From NCBI GenBank assembly GCA_002315315.1, contig DCGT01000037.1, positions 1 to 5,487 of the forward strand: 5,487 bases of DNA. The letters run 5' to 3'. Every line of letters begins with the position of its first letter. Position 1 is the stretch's first letter. This stretch comes from Faecalibacterium sp. UBA1771 (lineage in GTDB: Bacteria > Bacillota > Clostridia > Oscillospirales > Ruminococcaceae). The position numbers and the translations under genes were made by a program. Of this stretch, positions 1 to 4,875 are shown piece after piece. A model generated the notes under the pieces. It did not search any database. It worked only from the letters and a program-made list of their open reading frames with translations, and was not told the origin of the DNA.

Positions 1-503
1 GCATCGTAGTAGTCGATGCCGAACATTCTGTAAAGCAGAATGTCGCCTGCGTTGTGCGGAATATGAACGTAGCAGTCCACCTTCTTTGAGCGCTTCCACT
101 GGTACACGTCAAGACCCGAAGTGGTGGACAGCAGAACGGTAGCCTCAAGGAAGTTAAGCTTTGCAAAAGCCTTGTTTTCTTCACCTATAAACTCCGCCTT
201 GACGTGGGGGAGCTTACATTCGAGAGCCGGGTCATCGGGAGAAGCGGTCATATAGACGACATCGATCCCGCGTCGGTCAAACTCACGGCAAATCGGCTCA
301 AACACGTTCCAGTACCGCTTGTTATCTGAAAAAATGGCATAAGGTATCTTTCCGCTGTCAGCGCTGACGGCCTTACCGCCGCTGAGCAGGAATTTCAGCT
401 TGACAATGCCAATCTTCAGCAGGTATCTCAATGCCCCGATAATTCCGATGAGTATGGCAAAGAGCATACTGCCCGTGCCGGGGTCGATATACATCAAATT
501 CAT
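1..503 (-). CDS. CDP-glycerol glycerophosphotransferase-like protein, N-terminal part (cut by left window edge)
   Basis: The frame is open from an ATG at 503-501 to the window edge and gives 167 residues, so the 3' part lies outside. The start is set by GGAG at 513-510, six bases upstream; a second ATG at 494 is too far from it. The protein opens with YIDPGTGS (residues 5-12), then a hydrophobic segment at about 13-40 that should anchor it to the membrane. A Rossmann-like region follows: YAIFSDNKRYWNVFEPI (55-71), RRGIDVVYMTASPDD (77-91), FIGEENKAFAKLNFL (105-119), the STTSGLDVYQW turn (126-136) and HIPH (147-150). This layout resembles TagB/TagF-related enzymes, which transfer glycerol-phosphate units from CDP-glycerol to teichoic-acid-like polymers on the inner face of the membrane. 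The family call comes from recalled sequence patterns, and the catalytic C-terminal half is not visible. It might instead use another polyol phosphate. It has its own promoter and is separated from gtrA by a terminator. Confidence 0.8.
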   Translation of the reverse strand, partial: MNLMYIDPGTGSMLFAILIGIIGALRYLLKIGIVKLKFLLSGGKAVSADSGKIPYAIFSDNKRYWNVFEPICREFDRRGIDVVYMTASPDDPALECKLPHVKAEFIGEENKAFAKLNFLEATVLLSTTSGLDVYQWKRSKKVDCYVHIPHNAGDILLYRMFGIDYYD

Positions 504-509
504 ATCCGT

Positions 510-513
510 CTCC
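510..513 (-). promoter_or_regulatory. Shine-Dalgarno site that fixes the glycerophosphotransferase start
   Basis: On the minus strand GGAG (within CGGAGACGG) lies six bases before the ATG at 503. It is the clearest ribosome site in the window and favours 503 over the in-frame ATG at 494, which would have a spacing of 15 bases. Confidence 0.75.
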
Positions 514-571
514 GAGAGCCGAGCACCGCATCAGTATCAGCGATATCGGCATATTTAAAATAGCGGTAATA

Positions 572-600
572 ATTATATCACCTCTTTATATGGGATTCAA
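572..600 (-). promoter_or_regulatory. SigA-type promoter for the glycerophosphotransferase-like gene
   Basis: On the minus strand TTGAAT (600-595) is followed after exactly 17 bases by a perfect TATAAT (577-572). The -10 box is preceded by TGA, giving an extended -10 (TGnTATAAT). Transcription should start near 565, leaving a 5' leader of about 60 bases before the ATG at 503. The site lies just downstream of the gtrA terminator, so it starts an independent unit. The -35 box is embedded in short overlapping inverted repeats (593-610) that could be an operator. This is predicted from sequence alone. Confidence 0.75.
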
Positions 601-610
601 TCCGAATCGG
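593..610. repeat. Overlapping short inverted repeats across the -35 region
   Basis: Three nested palindromes share these bases: ggatt-c-aatcc (593-603), gattc-N5-gaatc (594-608) and ccga-a-tcgg (602-610). They cover and extend upstream of the -35 box of the promoter at 572-600. This position would suit an operator, but the arms are only four to five bases and no known binding motif is recognised. Confidence 0.35.
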
Positions 611-657
611 CAATGACAAACGGTAATGCTTGACTATTTGCGGCATACTCCCCGCGC

Positions 658-694
658 AAAAAACCGAGGTCCACCGCTCGGCAGACCTCGGTTT
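658..694 (-). terminator. Rho-independent terminator after gtrA
   Basis: Read on the minus strand, AAACCGAGGTC (694-684) pairs perfectly over 11 base pairs with GACCTCGGTTT (671-661) around a 12-base loop. The descending arm runs straight into a tract of six T residues (663-658). It starts 35 bases after the gtrA stop codon and ends the rfbF-membrane protein-rfbH-gtrA unit. On the plus strand the stem is followed by a weaker T-rich stretch, and no plus-strand gene needs a terminator here. Confidence 0.88.
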
Positions 695-729
695 ACTTTG
701 ATTGTTTGATTCGGTACGGTGAGAACGCT

Positions 730-1227
730 CTATCGCGCTTTGCTGTCGGAATTATCCTTGCGAAACACGACGATTCGGCTGATAAAATAGTTTATCACGA
801 CAACGATTATCTGCGAAGCGATTTTGACCGGCATCGACGGCAATGCAAGCAGTGTGATGAAGACGAAGAGCATCAGCTCGTCGATAGCAAGGGTCAGCAG
901 ACGACCGGCGAGGAACTTGGCAAGCTCCGCCGAGACCGCCTTGACGCCGTGCGCCGTACTTCGGAACACCCACTTCCGATTGGTGGTGTAGACGACCGCC
1001 ATCGTGATTATCCACGCAATAATATTCGCTGTCAGCTCGTGCACGCCGAGCCTGTCGCTGACCAGCCAAAACGAGCCGATGTTGACGACGGTCGACACAC
1101 CGCCGAAAAACACATACAAAAGCTGCTCGCGGTACGGCTTTAAGCGCACGAACGGTTTAAGCGACAGCAGACGGTCAAAAATATCGCCGTCGGCGTTTTT
1201 ATAACCCTTATTTTCCAAAAAACTCAC
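730..1227 (-). CDS. GtrA-family membrane protein (putative polyprenyl-phosphate-sugar flippase)
   Basis: The protein has 165 residues, close to the family's usual 120-170. After a polar N-terminal stretch of about 34 residues come four predicted membrane helices at about 36-57, 64-82, 103-129 and 134-152. Helix 2 ends in NRKWVF (83-88), the GtrA-family hallmark, and helix 4 ends in the related NYFISRIVVFR (146-156), as expected of the pairwise symmetric fold. GtrA proteins are thought to move polyprenyl-phosphate-linked sugars to the outer face of the membrane, usually with a GtrB transferase and a polytopic glycosyltransferase; no GtrB is visible here. The start is uncertain. The frame upstream is open back to a TAG at 1323-1321 but has no ATG, GTG or TTG there, so GTG at 1227 is the first possible start. 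TTG at 1218 is an alternative. Neither has a good ribosome site. The gene follows rfbH after 132 bases and ends before a strong terminator, so it is probably the last gene of the unit. Confidence 0.9.
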   Translation of the reverse strand: MSFLENKGYKNADGDIFDRLLSLKPFVRLKPYREQLLYVFFGGVSTVVNIGSFWLVSDRLGVHELTANIIAWIITMAVVYTTNRKWVFRSTAHGVKAVSAELAKFLAGRLLTLAIDELMLFVFITLLALPSMPVKIASQIIVVVINYFISRIVVFRKDNSDSKAR

Positions 1228-1250
1228 TTCACTTTGCTGATGATATATGC

Positions 1251-1287
1251 CGCCGAGCTTCGCAAAAAAGAAGCTTCCCCGTCGGCG
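1251..1287 (-). other. Bulged hairpin in the rfbH-gtrA gap
   Basis: In plus-strand terms CGCCGA (1251-1256) pairs with TCGGCG (1282-1287), and GCTTC (1257-1261) pairs with GAAGC (1270-1274). The loop has eight bases (1262-1269), and a seven-base bulge (1275-1281) lies on one side. That makes 11 base pairs in two stacked stems. On the coding (minus) strand it is not followed by a T tract, so it is not an intrinsic terminator. It lies about 25 bases before the GTG of gtrA. It could stabilise or process the transcript or affect gtrA translation. Function unknown. Confidence 0.5.
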
Positions 1288-1359
1288 CTGAACGTTCTCC
1301 CGAGCTGTCCGTGTCGTACCCTACGCCCCGAGCGTTATCGGATTTTTTGTATCATACCG

Positions 1360-2694
1360 TTACCGATTGACTGCTTCGATAATTATCCTTGCCATATAGT
1401 CAATCATTTCGTCGGTCATACCGGGATAAACGCCGACCCAAAAGCTGTTGTTCATAACCTCGTCGGTGCTGTCGAGGTCGCCCGAAACGCGGTAAGCGTC
1501 GGTGCCGCGGATTTGGTCGAAGCAGGGGTGCTTGATGAGGTTGCCGCTGAACAGCAGACGTGTCTGAATGTTGTGCTCCTCGATATAGCGGGTAACGGCG
1601 TTGCGGTCGCCGTCTCTGACGGTCATAATGAATCCGAACCACGACGGCTCGCTGTTCTCGACCGCCTCGGGGAGAATCAGCCTGTCGGAGGCACATTCGA
1701 GCGCGGCGCGCAGTCTTGCCCAATTGTGACGGCGGCGTTCGATAAAGGACGGGAACTTTTTGAGCTGCTCACAGCCCACCGCCGCCTGCATATCGGTGAC
1801 CTTTAAATTATATCCGAAATGACTGTAAACGTATTTGTGGTCGTAGCCGTGAGGAAGCTCTCCGAAATCGCCGTCGAAGCGATGTCCGCACATATTGTCG
1901 TGACCGGAGGTGCAGATGCAGTCCCTGCCCCAGTCGCGGTAGGAGAGGATGAGGCGGTTGAGCAGCGGGTTGTCGGTATAGACACAGCCGCCCTCGCCCA
2001 TCGTCATATGATGCGGCGGGTAGAAGCTCGAGGTGCCTATGTCGCCCCACGTGCCGGTGAATTTGGTAACGCCGTCGATGGTGTAGCGCGAGCCGAGCGC
2101 GTCGCAGTTGTCCTCCACGAGCCACAGACCGTGAGCGGTGCAGAACTCCCTGACCGCCTTTAAATCGAACGGATTGCCGAGCGTATGCGCAATCATAACC
2201 GCCTTGGTCTTGGAGCTGAGCGCACCCTCCAGCTCGGCAACGTCTATGTTATACTGAGGAATCGTTACGTCGACAAATACGGGCACTGCGCCGTATTGCA
2301 GAATCGGCGTGACAGTGGTCGGGAAGCCGCAGGCAACGGTGATGACCTCGTCGCCCCTCTTGATACGGCGCTCACCCAGCTCCGGCGCGGTCAGCACCGA
2401 AAAGGCGATGAGGTTAGCGGAGGACCCCGAGTTGACGAGATGAGCGTACCTGACGCCTATCCAGTTGGCAAACTGCTTCTCGAATTCATCGGCAAAGCGT
2501 CCGGTCGTGAGCCAGAAATCGAGCGCGGCGTCGGTCAGCGCCTGCATTTCCTTCTCATCGAAAACGCGGGAGGCATAGTTGATGCGGTCGCCGGGCTTAA
2601 AGCTGCCGTCGCTCTTTTTGAACTCGCGGTAGTATTCTCCGACAAGCTCCTTTATCTGTTCTCTTGCCTCGGCTTCATTTTTCCATTCGGACAT
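1360..2694 (-). CDS. rfbH: CDP-4-keto-6-deoxy-D-glucose 3-dehydrase (E1), PLP/[2Fe-2S] enzyme
   Basis: The protein has 444 residues, the usual family length (about 435-440). RfbH/E1 removes the C3 hydroxyl of CDP-4-keto-6-deoxy-D-glucose, working with a reductase (E3), on the way to CDP-3,6-dideoxyhexoses such as abequose, paratose, tyvelose or ascarylose. It belongs to the DegT/aspartate aminotransferase-fold group. The N-terminal block at 38-92 (INYASRVF, FWLTTGRF, NSGSSAN) is typical. D195 in WLVEDNCD should bind the PLP ring nitrogen. In SFYPPHHMTMGEGG (223-236), H228 stands where aminotransferases carry the PLP lysine, the diagnostic change of dehydrases. Cysteines 197, 259, 261 and 269 match the E1 iron-sulfur ligand pattern (C, then C-X1-C-X7-C), which separates it from GDP-sugar dehydrases such as ColD. 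The ATG at 2694 is preceded by GTGAGAG (2710-2704) at nine bases. It lies 48 bases after the membrane protein gene with no terminator between, so co-transcription is likely. E3 is not in the window. Confidence 0.95.
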   Translation of the reverse strand: MSEWKNEAEAREQIKELVGEYYREFKKSDGSFKPGDRINYASRVFDEKEMQALTDAALDFWLTTGRFADEFEKQFANWIGVRYAHLVNSGSSANLIAFSVLTAPELGERRIKRGDEVITVACGFPTTVTPILQYGAVPVFVDVTIPQYNIDVAELEGALSSKTKAVMIAHTLGNPFDLKAVREFCTAHGLWLVEDNCDALGSRYTIDGVTKFTGTWGDIGTSSFYPPHHMTMGEGGCVYTDNPLLNRLILSYRDWGRDCICTSGHDNMCGHRFDGDFGELPHGYDHKYVYSHFGYNLKVTDMQAAVGCEQLKKFPSFIERRRHNWARLRAALECASDRLILPEAVENSEPSWFGFIMTVRDGDRNAVTRYIEEHNIQTRLLFSGNLIKHPCFDQIRGTDAYRVSGDLDSTDEVMNNSFWVGVYPGMTDEMIDYMARIIIEAVNR

Positions 2695-2742
2695 AAGTAA
2701 TATCTCTCACTTTTCGTTTTTATTTTTTTCCGGTTGAAGCGT

Positions 2743-4731
2743 TTAGTTGTCTGTTATTCTTTCGTAATACGTCCATCCGATAGACTCGTCCTCATAATAT
2801 CCCTTGCGCACATAATTCTCTTGAATGATATCTTTAAAATCGGACATAGTGGAATAATTAAAGAAATTCGGTATATAGACTATCACGAATGAATCCATGC
2901 TCAGAATATCCTCTTTGGTCTGCTCGAGCGCCGCATCGTTTACAATCAAATGAACCGGGTCATAGGTATATAAATTGTCCCAATCGGAGTAAGCCGCAAT
3001 TTCGTAATTCTCTATTCCGAGCAGACAGGTACCCTCGGGAACGGTTGTCCTCAGCTCCTCGACGGCGTTCTCATAGCGCGACTCGTTCTGCTGTATCCCG
3101 ACGGCGTTTCTCACGTTGACAGGTGTGGAAATCACCGTTGCCACCGCCATAAATACCAGTGCTCCCTGCAAAATAAGCTGCACCCTCTGCATAAAGCCGT
3201 TATTTGCCAAATCGCTCTTTTCGCAAAGGTCCGCAATATAAGCGGCACAGAAAATGAATGCGGGCAAAATCTGCATAAAGTTGCCGTAAGCCGAGCGTGT
3301 TATATAGTAGACCATAATTCCGACAGAGTACAGCGCCGCCGTGCAGGGTACAAGTCCGCCGATGTCCTTTTTCTTTATCGCTTTGATTGCAAAGCAAACG
3401 GCAAAGGCGAGGAAAAACAGCGTTATCCAGAAATACGCATAGGCGGGAGGCAGAGAATATTTCCAATCATAATCGTCATTGTACAAGCCAACATATATGA
3501 CGGAATTGACAAAATCAATATTATACGGGTATAACAGCTCCGAGAGAATAAATTCTCCGCCGACGGCAAGATTGTAAAGGTTGATTATCCCGATTACCGC
3601 TGCAAGCTCGCACACCGCCGACAGCAGAGTCACCGCCGCTCTTGGCAAAAATTTCCTGCACGGGGGGGTGGAAACGAACTCAAACGCGAGCATGGCGATA
3701 AAATAGACCAAGCCGAAATCCGATGACCAGATAAGTGCGAAAACCGAGCTGATTCTCGCGAGCCACAGTACCGTCTTTACCGGCTTGCCGCTCAGCTTCA
3801 GCGACACAATATAAAGGAAAAGTGCCGTCAACAGCATTCTGTGCGGGTAGCCCTGATAGTAAAGCTTCGTCCGATGGCACCAGAAAAAGGTGAGCAAAAA
3901 TCCGAGCGGCGCACAGAATCTTATGAATTTATTTCGGGAAATGTTATGAACGGACAGCGAAAAAAGAATTACTGCGACAGCGGCGGTGACGCAGGTCAAA
4001 AAGGTCAAGGACTCAACGGTTGCGCCGCCGAGCAGCTTAACAAACGGAAGCATAATTAATCCGAAATGACCGTATATACCCGTCGTGTATGCACCGTAGG
4101 GAATGCCCGCGGCTCTCGCAAGAGCATCGTAAAAATACGCTGTGCGGTGATAAATGCTGTAGTTTACCGTTGTGTTCGGCTGCCACAGCACAAATGCATA
4201 CAACAGGGCAATTGCCGCATAATATGCATACCAGCGGATTTCTTTATCGCCCACTGTGTATTTGCCGCGAGCCGTCAGCAAACCGCATACGCTCATTGCC
4301 ACAAGCGCCGCACCGGCGATAAGAACGGTGTAAAACTCGGAATAGTGCCAAATTATTTCGTGGAAAAACTCCAAGCCCCATGTGTTCAGCGGCAGGTAAT
4401 CGGAAATGAAAATCAAATTTCCCACAAGATATACCGCGACCGCGCACAGCAGCACGGAACGAAAATCGGTCCACGGACGGTCGGAAACGACCAACGAGGA
4501 CACTCTGTTAATCTGACGGGGAATCAGCCTTGCAGCTAATATCCCTCCGACAAAAGCTCCAAACAGAAACAAAACACAAATACCCACATAAAGTGTGATA
4601 TTCCCCGACACTCTGAGCATAAACGCCGAGCCGATTGCCGAAAGCAATATGCCGCACAGGCAGCATACCGAAAATTGTGCGGCGGTTATGCCTCGAAGGT
4701 ATGTGAATGTCTTTTGGATTAACCTGTTCAT
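2743..4731 (-). CDS. Polytopic membrane protein, putative GT-C-like glycosyltransferase
   Basis: I do not recognise a named family for this 662-residue protein. It has roughly 13-15 hydrophobic segments, at about 18-38, 46-70, 92-110, 133-154, 167-184, 218-235, 238-262, 270-284, 298-312, 320-353, 364-388, 432-449, 458-477, 486-502 and 517-537. A soluble C-terminal domain of about 120 residues (540-662) follows, rich in Asp, Glu and Tyr, that would face outside. Many-helix proteins with a soluble tail are typical of GT-C glycosyltransferases, which use polyprenyl-linked donors. The stretch GIPYGAYTTGIYGHFGLIML (209-228) resembles the 'G-x-P ... YG-x-x-x' signature of that superfamily. A polymerase or other envelope protein is possible. 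A TAA lies directly before the ATG, so 4731 is the earliest start; AGAGG at 4748-4744 is 12 bases away, longer than usual. The gene sits between rfbF and rfbH, which suggests a role in using their product. Its base composition is lower in G+C than both neighbours in the lines I counted. A run of seven C (3668-3662) lies at codons 355-357. Confidence 0.8.
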   Translation of the reverse strand: MNRLIQKTFTYLRGITAAQFSVCCLCGILLSAIGSAFMLRVSGNITLYVGICVLFLFGAFVGGILAARLIPRQINRVSSLVVSDRPWTDFRSVLLCAVAVYLVGNLIFISDYLPLNTWGLEFFHEIIWHYSEFYTVLIAGAALVAMSVCGLLTARGKYTVGDKEIRWYAYYAAIALLYAFVLWQPNTTVNYSIYHRTAYFYDALARAAGIPYGAYTTGIYGHFGLIMLPFVKLLGGATVESLTFLTCVTAAVAVILFSLSVHNISRNKFIRFCAPLGFLLTFFWCHRTKLYYQGYPHRMLLTALFLYIVSLKLSGKPVKTVLWLARISSVFALIWSSDFGLVYFIAMLAFEFVSTPPCRKFLPRAAVTLLSAVCELAAVIGIINLYNLAVGGEFILSELLYPYNIDFVNSVIYVGLYNDDYDWKYSLPPAYAYFWITLFFLAFAVCFAIKAIKKKDIGGLVPCTAALYSVGIMVYYITRSAYGNFMQILPAFIFCAAYIADLCEKSDLANNGFMQRVQLILQGALVFMAVATVISTPVNVRNAVGIQQNESRYENAVEELRTTVPEGTCLLGIENYEIAAYSDWDNLYTYDPVHLIVNDAALEQTKEDILSMDSFVIVYIPNFFNYSTMSDFKDIIQENYVRKGYYEDESIGWTYYERITDN

Positions 4732-4875
4732 TTATTTGAAAATCCTCTTTCTCGGTAAATAATACGCTGTGGAAATGGTGTATGACGCGCGTCGTAAAAT
4801 GCACACGACCTCTGTCGGAAATGCTTGTATTCGCTTATTCAAAGCCGAAAAACCAAATCTGCGGCATTAAATGTC
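4732..4875 (-). other. 144-base gap between rfbF and the membrane protein gene
   Basis: No gene is supported here. The gap contains a perfect 10-base palindrome, gacgcgcgtc (4784-4793), and a 4-base-pair hairpin, cgac-ctct-gtcg (4806-4817). The ribosome site AGAGG (4748-4744) for the membrane protein lies at its downstream end. A TATTAT at 4764-4759 on the minus strand could be a -10 box, but no convincing -35 box lies at the right distance. No intrinsic terminator with a T tract follows rfbF, so read-through from rfbF is possible. Confidence 0.5.

Noticed and set aside
697..712. Direct repeat TTTGATT-G-TTTGATT next to the terminator
   Set aside because: Seven-base units repeated once in an A+T-rich spacer are expected by chance and have no further copies nearby.
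706..1143. 145-residue open frame on the plus strand opposite gtrA
   Set aside because: It is the antisense of a clear GtrA-family gene, its product is rich in Arg, Asp and His with no recognisable motif, and it begins inside the terminator flank with no ribosome site.
1267..1320. In-frame extension of GtrA upstream of the GTG
   Set aside because: The frame is open back to a TAG at 1323-1321, but it has no usable start codon and encodes an Arg-rich, low-plausibility peptide overlapping the hairpin.
1329..1348. Terminator-like ccga...tcgg followed by a T run on the plus strand downstream of rfbH
   Set aside because: The stem has only four base pairs and the T run lies on the plus strand, where no gene would be terminated; on the coding strand the tract is A.
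1234..1806. 190-residue plus-strand frame opposite rfbH
   Set aside because: It overlaps the conserved rfbH coding sequence in full and shows no family motif; long antisense frames are common in G+C-rich genes.
2185..2700. 171-residue plus-strand frame opposite the 5' part of rfbH
   Set aside because: It is antisense to the conserved N-terminal half of RfbH, with a composition expected of a shadow frame and no motif.
4508..4804. 98-residue minus-strand frame overlapping the start of the membrane protein gene and the gap before it
   Set aside because: Most of it is an alternative frame of the membrane protein's coding sequence, it has no ribosome site, and its product is polar and motif-free.
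4844..4865. Possible terminator after rfbF (GCCG...CGGC)
   Set aside because: The stem is four base pairs with a 14-base loop, and the T-rich stretch lies inside the loop rather than after the stem.
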